Of a DNA stretch of 64,000 bases, positions 7,361 to 16,366 are shown one piece after another. Source of the DNA: Planctomycetaceae bacterium (GTDB lineage: Bacteria > Planctomycetota > Planctomycetia > Pirellulales > Pirellulaceae); the NCBI GenBank assembly GCA_020638975.1, contig JACKHN010000023.1:43694-107693 (forward strand). Direction: 5' to 3'. Position numbers and translations under genes: made by a program. The notes under the pieces are model-generated. The model searched no databases. It saw only the letters and a list, made by a program, of their open reading frames with translations, and had not been told where the DNA came from. The stretch's first letter is position 1. Every line of letters starts with the position of its first letter.

Positions 7361-9004
7361 ATGAAAGCTTCTGACTTATTCATCAGGGCATTAGAGAATG
7401 AAGGCGTCGAGTACATCTTTGGCATCCCAGGAGAAGAGAATCTGGACTTGCTCGACTCGCTTTCGCGTAGCACCATCGAACTTGTCGTGACTCGGCACGA
7501 GCAGGCCGCCGGGTTCATGGCTGCGACTTACGGACGATTGACTGGCAACGCAGGCGTCTGTCTATCGACGCTGGGACCCGGGGCAACGAATCTTGTCACA
7601 GCGGCGGCCTACGCAAATCTGGGTGCGATGCCAATGGTCATGATCACGGGACAGAAACCGGTCAAGACGAGCAAGCAGGGTCAGTTTCAAATCGTCGATG
7701 TCGTTGACATGATGCAACCGCTGACCAAATTCACGCGGCAGATTGAAAGTGGAGATCGCATACCTTCCTGTGTGCGCGAAGCGTTTCGGCGGGCTCAGGA
7801 AGAACGGCCCGGTGCTGCTCATCTGGAATTGCCGGAAGACATCGCACGCGAGCACTGTGAAGCAGCCGTGATCACGCCCAGCTACAGTCGACGCCCGGTG
7901 GCCGAAGCGAAGGCAATTCGCCACGCGGTCAAACTGATCGTCGAAGCGAAGCATCCTTTATTGCTGGTCGGGGCCGGCGCGAATCGCAAGCGTTGCTGCA
8001 AGATGTTGCGGGCCTTCGTAGACAAGACGCGTATTCCTTTCGTGACAACTCAGATGGGCAAAGGAGTTGTCGACGAGAATAGCGATCGTTTTCTCGGTAA
8101 TGCCGCGTTGTCTTCCGGCGACTTTGTTCATCGTGCGATCGACGAAGCCGACGTGATCATTAACGTCGGTCACGATGTCGTCGAAAAGCCGCCGTTCTTC
8201 ATGCGTGCTGGTGGCCGTCGCGTGATTCACGTGAACTACACCAGTGCCGAAGTCGACCCAGTCTACTTCCCGCAGGTGGAAGTGATTGGCGATATCGCGA
8301 ATGCCGTCTGGCAATTGATCGAGTGCCTGGAAGGCGAGACAACGGACTGGGATTTCTCGCGATTCGAAGTCGCTCGCAAACACATGCTTGAGCACATCGG
8401 ACGAGGCTCAAGCGATGATCGCCATCCGATGTTGCCGCAACGACTTGTCGCGGAAGTACGTCGCTTCATGCCCGACGATGGCATCATTGCGTTGGACAAC
8501 GGGATGTACAAGCTTTGGTTTGCGAGGAACTACAAGGCAGCATTGCCGAACACGGTACTACTGGACAACGCATTGGCTTCCATGGGCGCTGGCTTGCCGT
8601 CGGCGATGGCGGCTGCGTTGGTATACCCAGATCGACAAGTGCTAGCGATCTGCGGCGACGGTGGTTATTTAATGAACGCTCAAGAGTTGGAGACAGCAGT
8701 TCGATTGAAGCTCAGTTTTATTGTGCTAATACTGAACGATTCGGGCTACGGCATGATCAAGTGGAAGCAAACGGACATGGGGTTCAGTGACTTTGGCTTG
8801 GACTTTACCAATCCTGATTTCGTCAAACATGCCGAGAGCTACGGTGCTCGCGGCCATCGTGTCAGCCATGCGGGCGAGTTAGGGCCGTTGCTACATGACT
8901 GCTCCAAGCAGAGCGGGGTTCATATCATCGATATTCCCGTGGACTACTCCGAAAACCACCAAACTCTAAACGAAGAGATTCAACGGCTAAGTAGCGAGAT
9001 CTAG
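7361..9004 (+). CDS. Acetolactate synthase-like TPP-dependent enzyme
   Basis: 547 residues with the three-domain layout of the acetohydroxyacid synthase / pyruvate oxidase superfamily. Catalytic Glu47 is in VTRHEQAAGF. The TPP/Mg motif is ICGDGGYLMNAQELETAV, with GDG at residues 432-434, followed by LNDSGYGMIKWKQ. It most resembles catabolic AlsS-type acetolactate synthases (2 pyruvate to acetolactate plus CO2). No regulatory small subunit is next to it, which fits the catabolic, FAD-independent type, but other 2-oxoacid decarboxylases or carboligases are possible. It sits between a BON gene and the giant sensor kinase. The ATG at 7361 has no strong ribosome site, but the protein begins where the family begins. 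Confidence 0.88.
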   Translation: MKASDLFIRALENEGVEYIFGIPGEENLDLLDSLSRSTIELVVTRHEQAAGFMAATYGRLTGNAGVCLSTLGPGATNLVTAAAYANLGAMPMVMITGQKPVKTSKQGQFQIVDVVDMMQPLTKFTRQIESGDRIPSCVREAFRRAQEERPGAAHLELPEDIAREHCEAAVITPSYSRRPVAEAKAIRHAVKLIVEAKHPLLLVGAGANRKRCCKMLRAFVDKTRIPFVTTQMGKGVVDENSDRFLGNAALSSGDFVHRAIDEADVIINVGHDVVEKPPFFMRAGGRRVIHVNYTSAEVDPVYFPQVEVIGDIANAVWQLIECLEGETTDWDFSRFEVARKHMLEHIGRGSSDDRHPMLPQRLVAEVRRFMPDDGIIALDNGMYKLWFARNYKAALPNTVLLDNALASMGAGLPSAMAAALVYPDRQVLAICGDGGYLMNAQELETAVRLKLSFIVLILNDSGYGMIKWKQTDMGFSDFGLDFTNPDFVKHAESYGARGHRVSHAGELGPLLHDCSKQSGVHIIDIPVDYSENHQTLNEEIQRLSSEI

Positions 9005-9163
9005 ACCGTTGTGACTGTTTCTATGCTTGACTTGCCGAATCCCCAATACTCGGCGAAAATGGCTGGTTGCAAGTGCTGGCGATGTACTCGCTAAATCCGT
9101 CCACCGCCTTGGACTTCTTTGTTTTTGTGAATTCGAACTCCGTCCAGTGGCGGGCAGCAACTT

Positions 9164-12100
9164 ATGTCCGACGAATCGAACGACCGTCCACCAGCCAACA
9201 ACTCGACTCCCTCGGCGGTCGTAGGTATTGGCGCTTCGGCCGGCGGCTTGGAGGCCCTGGAACGGTTCTTCTCGACTGTCGCCGACGATAGTGGCTTGGC
9301 GTATATCATTCTTCAGCATGTCGATCCCGCTGGCAGCGACGCGCTTCACGAATCGTTGCGCAAGTTTACTTGCTTGCCGGTCGTGAGGATCGGCGAGTCG
9401 ACTCGGTTGGAACCGAACACGGCCTACGTCTCCCCCGCCCACTCGTCGATAGCATGCACGAATGGCGAAGTGAAAAGTGTCAAGCTCGACGACGCAAAGC
9501 AACGGGCGACATCGGTCGATCGGTTTCTACAATCGCTGGCCGACGCTGCTGAGCGACGCGCCATCGGAGTCATACTCTCCGGGGCCGGAGCGGACGGAAC
9601 ATTGGGGCTCAAGGCCATTGCAGATGCGGGCGGCATGACGTTGGCCCAGGATGCTGACTCTGCACAATACGACAGCATGCCCGGTAATGCGGCGGCAACA
9701 GGGGTGGTCGATCATGTGTTGCCACCAGAAAAGATGCCCAGCGAAATCGTTGCCTATGCACGACATATTGACGGGTTACAAGAAGAACATGGTCCGGCTT
9801 CGTGGAATGCCGTTGAAAGCGTCTTGCCCAACATCTGCAACGTACTGCTCAAGGAAACAGAACACGACTTTAAGCATTACAAATCAAGTACGCTCGTCCG
9901 CCGCGTTCTTCGTCGCATCCAAATCCGCCGGATCGCGTCTGCCGAGCAATACTTGAAGTTGATACAAGAGGACCAAGACGAAACGCAACTCCTTTTTCGG
10001 GAGCTACTAATAGGTGTCACGTCCTTCTTTCGTGATCCGGACACCTTTTCCACGCTGGCAGAAATGGTGCTTCCGAAGTTATTCGAGAACCGGGCACTCG
10101 ACGAACCAGTTCGCGTGTGGGTGCCCGGTTGCGCGACGGGTGAAGAAGCCTATACGCTTGCAATCTTGTTGCGTGAAGCTACGGTCGAAGTCGATCCGGC
10201 ACCGGATTTTCAGATCTTCGCCACAGACATCAACGAGCGAGCGGTGAATCGCGCTCGTCATGGCGTCTATCCACTCAGCATTGCCGAGCACGTTACCGAG
10301 TCGCGGCTCAAGCGGTTTTTCGTCAAGCGAGGTGGACAGTATGAAGTCAAAAGGGAATTGCGTGACCGTTGTACTTTTTCTTCTCACAATCTGATATCAG
10401 ACCCACCTTTCTCGCGACTGGATCTGATTTCCTGTCGCAACTTGCTGATCTATCTGGGACCACACTTGCAGCAGAAATTGATCCCGGTGTTTCATTTCTC
10501 CTTGCGCCCCGGCGGTTACTTGCTGCTTGGCCCTTCCGAGAATCTCGCGGAACACACGGAAGTCTTCCGGCCCGTGGACAAGAAACACCGCATCTCACAG
10601 CGCAAAGAAATGGCGGTGAAATCAGGCACGTTGTTGCCATCGCAGAATAAAGTTCGCGCGGTTAGCACGAATGATGAAAGGGCGAAAGCGATTGGCGATG
10701 ACATTCAACAAATCAGCCAACGGATTCTATTGGACGAGTTTGCTCCGCGTTATGTGGTCGTCAATGAAGACGCATACATTCTTTGCACGTCCGGCAACCT
10801 TGACAAATACCTGGCACTGCCCGAAGGCACGTTCCAGAACAACGCTGTCAAGTTGGCGCGAACGGGACTTCGCAGTGCGTTACGCAGCGGGCTGCATCAA
10901 GCTCGCAGCAACAAGCGGAAAGTAACGCATGACGATCTGAGCGTGAGCTACGGCGAGCAGGTGCAGCGTGTTCAACTCGTTGTGCAACCGATGCCTAGTT
11001 TAGGTGACGATAGCTCCCTGTTCATGATCGTTTTCAAAGACTTGAGCGAACCCGTCTCGCCAAACGCGGATGCCGAGACTTCTCCCACGAGCGACGATTC
11101 GCTTGCGGAGCAACTTGAACGCGAATTGAATCGAACCCGTGACGAGCTAGAAAACGCCGTCCAGGAGCTAGAACGGTCGAACGAGGAGCTTAAGTCTTCC
11201 AATGAAGAGCTGCTCTCGATGAACGAAGAGTTGCAAACGGCCAACGAGGAGTTGGAAACTTCGAAGGAAGAGATTCAGTCCGGCATGGAAGCGCTGGACC
11301 GGTCGAAGAGCGATCTTGAGAACTTGCTGCATGGGACTCAGATCGGCACGATCTTTCTCGATGCTGAAGGGAATATCAATAGCTTCACTCCAGCCGCCCG
11401 TGAGATTTACAACATTCGTCCCTCCGATGTTGGGCGTCCGCTTAAAGAACTCAGTCACAACGTCCTCGCAATGCCACCTCTGCCCAAATTCAGCATGCTC
11501 GATAATTTGGAGGCATTCCCCGCAGACGAAGTTCCAGCGACTGGTGGACGTTGGTTTTTGCGACGTGCGCTTCCTTATCGCTACGACGGGAAAGTGGACG
11601 GCACGATTCTCACGTTTGTGGACATTACTGCTCACAAGCTTGCCGCCAATCGCTTGGCGGTTGAACACAAAGTAACACGCTTGCTCGCAGATACTGATTC
11701 GTTCGAGTCGAGGGTGCCTGAGATCTTGGATACACTTCGGCAGGGAGTGAATGCGGCCATCTGCAATCTCTGGCTTGTCGATGCGGAAGGCGACACGCTG
11801 ACGTGTGCCGAGACTTCCCTGGCTGAACAAGGACCGGGAGTTCGTGCGTTTGCCGAAGAGAGCCGCAAAACGAATTTCCGAATCAGCGAGGGATTGCCGG
11901 GGCATGTATGGAACACGCTCAAGACACACTGGGTCGAGGACGTCACGACCGATCCGTTTTTTCTTCGACGCGAGGCCGCAAAGCAATGTGGATTGACCAG
12001 CGGAATCGCATTGCCGATTGTGGTTGGCAAGGAGTTTCGCGGAGCCATCGAACTCTACGGCACGGAACCTTTCGGTTTCCAACAGTCGCTGCTCGATATG

Positions 12101-15100
12101 TTGACCGCCGTCGGCAGTGATATCGGACAATTCATCGTCAGCCGTCAGCTCCATCACCAATTGCGAGACGAGGAATCGCGCAAATCGGCAATCCTCACCG
12201 CCGCTCTCGATTGTGTCGTCACGATGGACATGGCTGGCAGAATCGTTGATTTCAACGCCGCCGCCGAACGTACGTTTGGATACTCAGCAGCAGATGTACA
12301 GGGCTTGCCGCTGGCTGAAGTCATCATTCCCGAGCAGTTTCGCGAGCAGCACATCAAGGGATTTCGTCGCTACTTGGAAACGGGTGCGTCGCAGATATTG
12401 GGTCAGCGGATCGAGTTAACGGCACGACGCCGCGATGGCTCGGAGTTTCCGGTCGAAGTCTCCATCCATGCAACTTTTACACGTGCGGGTCGACCATTCT
12501 TTACGGGCTATCTGCGTGATATCACTGCGAGAAAACAAGCCGAGGAGGTGCTCAACCAGCGCGCAAGACTCGCATCGCTTCACGCCAGCCTCGCCATTGA
12601 ATTGTCCGGTGAAGCCGAACTCGAAGTCATATTGCAAAGATGTTGCCAACACTTCGTCGACCAACTCGATGCGGCATTCGCTCGCATCTGGCTGTACGAC
12701 GAAAAAGAATCCGTGCTCGAGCTAACAGCCAGTGCTGGTGTCTACACACATCTCGATGGCCCACACAGTCGAGTTGCATTGGGAGATCTCAAGATTGGGC
12801 GAATTGCCTCCCAGCAAAAGCCACTGTTAACCAATGACGTCTTTAATGACCCGAACATTGGCGATCCTGCGTGGGCCAAACGCGAGGGCTTTGTCGCATT
12901 TGCGGGCTATCCGCTGGTCGTCGAGAATCGTGTTGTGGGAGTTGTTGCGATGTTCGCTCGACACGAACTAGCTGCTACTGTATTCGAGCAAATGGTTCCC
13001 ATGGGCGACGCCATCGCGCAGTGTATTGCACGGAAGCATTCTGAGAACCGAATCTATGAAAACGAAGAACGCTTACGGGAACAGCAATCACAACTCATCA
13101 GTGTCCTTGCGGAATCTGAGGCAACCAAAGCGAAGCTGCAAGTTCTGTTTGACCAAAGCATGTACTATGCCGGGGTGCTCGACCTGAATGGTGTCCTGAC
13201 GGACATCAATCAAACAGCCCTCGTTCAATGTGGCTACGAGTCGGACGAAGTCATCGGGAAGCCGTTCTGGCAAACGCCGTGGTGGTCTGGTTCGCAGGAG
13301 GTTCAAGGAAAGCTTCGTGAGGCAGTTCGTCGAGCCGCCGCAGGCGAGTCGTATCGCGAAGAACTACCCTACTGGCTGAGTGACGGGACAGAACGCTGCA
13401 CGGACTTCGCATTAACACCAGCGACCAACGAGAACGGAGATGTCATTTTTCTGGTTCCGACCGGAGCGGACATTACCGACCGAAAGGCTGCGGAAGTTGA
13501 ACTGCTTGATCGCGAAGCGCACTTGCGCCGAGTGATCAACAACCAATTGGGATTAGTCGGTGTCATCGACCGCAATGGAGTTCTCTTGGAAGTCGATGAC
13601 CAGTCGCTGAGTATCGCCGGATTGACACGCGATGATGTCATCGGAAAACACTTTGCCGAGTGTGGCTGGTGGACTTACGATCCGACCGTAGTTCAGCAGA
13701 TGCGAGAATCCATGAAATCGGCTTTCGCGGGGGAAAGAGTTCGCTTTGATGTGCCCTTGTATGCCGCAGGCAATCAGCGTTTGATGATCGACTTTATGCT
13801 GGCACCGGTACGCGACGAACACGGGACAATCACTCACTTGATTCCGTCCGGCGTGGACATCTCTGATCGCGTCGAAGCGGAACGCAGCCGACAAGAAACG
13901 GCCGTTCGCCTGGAAGCCGTCGTCAGTACTGCGGTGGATGGAATCATCACGAGCGACGCTTTTGGTACGATTAACTCCGTGAACCCGGCGGCCTGCGAAC
14001 TCTTCGGCTACAGCGAGGATGAACTCGTCGGCAATAACGTCGGGATGCTGATGCCAGAACCCTACTACAGTCAGCACGACTCTTACTTTACGGACTATCG
14101 AGATACAGGCGAACAGAAGGTTATCGGTAAGAAGCGAGAGCTCGCCGGCCGACGCAAAGACGGTACGGTGTTTCCGCTGGACTTGGCGGTCAGCGAAACC
14201 TTCCTCGAAGGCGACCATTGCTTCGTAGGAATTGTTCGTGATGTCACCGAACGCAAGCAAGTGGAAGTCGCGCTCCAGCAGAATGCCGAGCGATTGACTA
14301 TGGCGATGAAGGCCGGTGGGATGGCCGCTTGGGAATGGAGTCCAGAAGGTAGCGTCTGGACGGACGAACTCTATGATCTGCTAGGCATTCCAAATACCCG
14401 CACTGCTTGTCCCGAGACTTTCTTCGAAGTTGTACATCCCGAGGATTTGCCCGAGTTGCAAGCCGAGTGGGAAAAGTCGATGCAAGGCTTGAAGGCATAC
14501 AATCAAGAGTTTCGAATTGTCCGCCCGGATGGCGAAGTTCGTTGGATCGTGGGCATGGGTGAAGTCGTTTACGACAAACGTGGCGCAGTACAACGCATCT
14601 TTGGATTGAACTGGGACTCGACGGAAGGCCATGCGACGGCCGAGGCGCTCCGCGCGAGCGAACGTCGTGCTCAGGAGGCGAGCCTCTCGAAGAGCGAGTT
14701 CTTGGCCAACATGAGCCACGAGATCCGTACTCCCATGACCGCAGTATTGGGCTATACGGACTTGCTCGCGTCCCGCGAAAGTGAGCCAGAGAAGTTGGAC
14801 TACCTGCGAACCATCAAACGCAACGGGAACTTCCTGCTCGATATTATTAACGACATTCTCGACTTGTCGAAAATTGAAGCGGGCAAGATGGAACTGATGC
14901 CCGAGGTCTTTGCATTGCAACAAGTCCTCGCGGATGTTCGCTCGATGATGGATGTCCGTGCCAAGGAAAAAGAGTTGGATTTCCGCGTTGAATTCGATGG
15001 TTTGATTCCGTCAAAGATCGAGAGTGATCCTAAACGTTTGAAGCAGATCCTGGTAAATCTGACCGGCAATGCCATCAAGTTTACTCAGAAGGGCAGCGTG

Positions 15101-16291
15101 CGTTTGACGGTCAAGTATCGCGGCGGCGAGGAGCCGCAGATGCAGTTCGACATCATTGATACCGGCATCGGGATGACGGAGGAACAACAGGGGAAGCTGT
15201 TCCAACCGTTTTCGCAGGGTGACGCCTCTGTGACTCGGGCCTTCGGCGGTACCGGCTTGGGGCTGGCTATCAGCCAACGACTCGCCGAAATGCTGGGCGG
15301 ACGTATCTCTGCGAAAAGCGAGTTTGGCGTTGGCAGCACGTTCAGCGTCTTGATTTCAGCGGGTGCCGTCGATGAAAACGATCTCATATCTCCAACGCTC
15401 GATTCGTCCAGCGACGCGGCGTTGCCTCAGCTAGAACTCCACCGCCTGGATTGTCGTGTGCTAGTCGTGGATGACCGCCGCGATGTGCGTTTCCTGGCCA
15501 AGCACTTTCTTAACAAGGCCGGTGCGGATGTCATCATGGCCGAAGACGGTGAAAAGGCGGTTCAACTTGTCGAACAGATGAACGACGGCGAGTTGGCTCA
15601 TGTCGACTTGATTCTGCTTGATATGCAGATGCCGCGACTGGACGGCTACCAGACGGCGAGCAAACTGCGGAACATGAACTATCGCAAACCAATTATCGCG
15701 CTCACCGCAGATGCGATGCAGGGCGATATGAGTCGGTGCTTAACCAGTGGGTGCGATGCCTACCTCAGCAAGCCGATCGATGCAACGCGGTTGCTCGATC
15801 TTGTGGTTGAGTATCTTCAGATCGACGAGAACGAATTGCAATCGCGGCGAGTGGCCCAGGCCAATCGCATCGCGACTCCGAGCACACTCAACGAAGGCGA
15901 TTCTGATGAGGATGCTGCGAATGGACGTACCATCAGGGTTTTAATCGTTGACGATTCGGTAGATGCATGCAACATGTTGCGGCTTGTACTCGAGGCGGAG
16001 AATTTCCGAGCAGAGTGTGCCTACGATGGAGCAACGGCGATCGAACTTGCCAAAGAATATCATCCAAGCCACGTCATACTGGACATCACGCTGAGCGACA
16101 TGAGCGGTTATGATGTACTACAGTCTCTGCGGTCGATCCCAGAGTTGGCTAACACGACGTTCATGGCATTGACCGGGCACACAGGAGCCGAGCACATCGA
16201 ACGCTCGCTGGCAGCGGGTTTCGATCAGCATCTAGCAAAGCCGATTGAACCGGTACAGTTGATCAAGCTGTTGAGGTCGTCAGTGTCGTAG
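9164..16291 (+). CDS. Giant CheB-CheR-PAS-GAF hybrid histidine kinase
   Basis: 2375 residues. CheB methylesterase (20-200) has its triad visible: Ser25 in GASAGG, His52 in LQHVDP, Asp144 in SGAGADGT. CheR methyltransferase (218-480) has the SAM motif VPGCATGEE at 320-328. Then follow a PAS-like region (513-626), a Glu-rich coiled coil (648-716), PAS (720-828), GAF (836-996), PAS (1006-1129), GAF (1136-1293), four PAS domains (1323-1826), HisKA with His1852 in NMSHEIRTP, HATPase (1950-2067) and two receivers with Asp2153 and Asp2307. No chemotaxis genes are nearby, so the CheB/CheR part probably acts within the kinase. Its final ~570 residues are paralogous to the kinase at 2192. The start is supported by a GGCGGG stretch upstream and by the CheB domain starting at once. 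Confidence 0.95.
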   Translation: MSDESNDRPPANNSTPSAVVGIGASAGGLEALERFFSTVADDSGLAYIILQHVDPAGSDALHESLRKFTCLPVVRIGESTRLEPNTAYVSPAHSSIACTNGEVKSVKLDDAKQRATSVDRFLQSLADAAERRAIGVILSGAGADGTLGLKAIADAGGMTLAQDADSAQYDSMPGNAAATGVVDHVLPPEKMPSEIVAYARHIDGLQEEHGPASWNAVESVLPNICNVLLKETEHDFKHYKSSTLVRRVLRRIQIRRIASAEQYLKLIQEDQDETQLLFRELLIGVTSFFRDPDTFSTLAEMVLPKLFENRALDEPVRVWVPGCATGEEAYTLAILLREATVEVDPAPDFQIFATDINERAVNRARHGVYPLSIAEHVTESRLKRFFVKRGGQYEVKRELRDRCTFSSHNLISDPPFSRLDLISCRNLLIYLGPHLQQKLIPVFHFSLRPGGYLLLGPSENLAEHTEVFRPVDKKHRISQRKEMAVKSGTLLPSQNKVRAVSTNDERAKAIGDDIQQISQRILLDEFAPRYVVVNEDAYILCTSGNLDKYLALPEGTFQNNAVKLARTGLRSALRSGLHQARSNKRKVTHDDLSVSYGEQVQRVQLVVQPMPSLGDDSSLFMIVFKDLSEPVSPNADAETSPTSDDSLAEQLERELNRTRDELENAVQELERSNEELKSSNEELLSMNEELQTANEELETSKEEIQSGMEALDRSKSDLENLLHGTQIGTIFLDAEGNINSFTPAAREIYNIRPSDVGRPLKELSHNVLAMPPLPKFSMLDNLEAFPADEVPATGGRWFLRRALPYRYDGKVDGTILTFVDITAHKLAANRLAVEHKVTRLLADTDSFESRVPEILDTLRQGVNAAICNLWLVDAEGDTLTCAETSLAEQGPGVRAFAEESRKTNFRISEGLPGHVWNTLKTHWVEDVTTDPFFLRREAAKQCGLTSGIALPIVVGKEFRGAIELYGTEPFGFQQSLLDMLTAVGSDIGQFIVSRQLHHQLRDEESRKSAILTAALDCVVTMDMAGRIVDFNAAAERTFGYSAADVQGLPLAEVIIPEQFREQHIKGFRRYLETGASQILGQRIELTARRRDGSEFPVEVSIHATFTRAGRPFFTGYLRDITARKQAEEVLNQRARLASLHASLAIELSGEAELEVILQRCCQHFVDQLDAAFARIWLYDEKESVLELTASAGVYTHLDGPHSRVALGDLKIGRIASQQKPLLTNDVFNDPNIGDPAWAKREGFVAFAGYPLVVENRVVGVVAMFARHELAATVFEQMVPMGDAIAQCIARKHSENRIYENEERLREQQSQLISVLAESEATKAKLQVLFDQSMYYAGVLDLNGVLTDINQTALVQCGYESDEVIGKPFWQTPWWSGSQEVQGKLREAVRRAAAGESYREELPYWLSDGTERCTDFALTPATNENGDVIFLVPTGADITDRKAAEVELLDREAHLRRVINNQLGLVGVIDRNGVLLEVDDQSLSIAGLTRDDVIGKHFAECGWWTYDPTVVQQMRESMKSAFAGERVRFDVPLYAAGNQRLMIDFMLAPVRDEHGTITHLIPSGVDISDRVEAERSRQETAVRLEAVVSTAVDGIITSDAFGTINSVNPAACELFGYSEDELVGNNVGMLMPEPYYSQHDSYFTDYRDTGEQKVIGKKRELAGRRKDGTVFPLDLAVSETFLEGDHCFVGIVRDVTERKQVEVALQQNAERLTMAMKAGGMAAWEWSPEGSVWTDELYDLLGIPNTRTACPETFFEVVHPEDLPELQAEWEKSMQGLKAYNQEFRIVRPDGEVRWIVGMGEVVYDKRGAVQRIFGLNWDSTEGHATAEALRASERRAQEASLSKSEFLANMSHEIRTPMTAVLGYTDLLASRESEPEKLDYLRTIKRNGNFLLDIINDILDLSKIEAGKMELMPEVFALQQVLADVRSMMDVRAKEKELDFRVEFDGLIPSKIESDPKRLKQILVNLTGNAIKFTQKGSVRLTVKYRGGEEPQMQFDIIDTGIGMTEEQQGKLFQPFSQGDASVTRAFGGTGLGLAISQRLAEMLGGRISAKSEFGVGSTFSVLISAGAVDENDLISPTLDSSSDAALPQLELHRLDCRVLVVDDRRDVRFLAKHFLNKAGADVIMAEDGEKAVQLVEQMNDGELAHVDLILLDMQMPRLDGYQTASKLRNMNYRKPIIALTADAMQGDMSRCLTSGCDAYLSKPIDATRLLDLVVEYLQIDENELQSRRVAQANRIATPSTLNEGDSDEDAANGRTIRVLIVDDSVDACNMLRLVLEAENFRAECAYDGATAIELAKEYHPSHVILDITLSDMSGYDVLQSLRSIPELANTTFMALTGHTGAEHIERSLAAGFDQHLAKPIEPVQLIKLLRSSVS

Positions 16292-16366
16292 CCAGACCAA
16301 CCCGACGGTCCGACGGATTCCAATCGGCAGAGCGATCTGACTACAAACGATCTGACGGCAAAACAA

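Noticed and set aside
11168..12160. 330-residue frame on the - strand inside the giant kinase
   Set aside because: Antisense shadow of a well-supported PAS/GAF region; no domain, signal or ribosome site.
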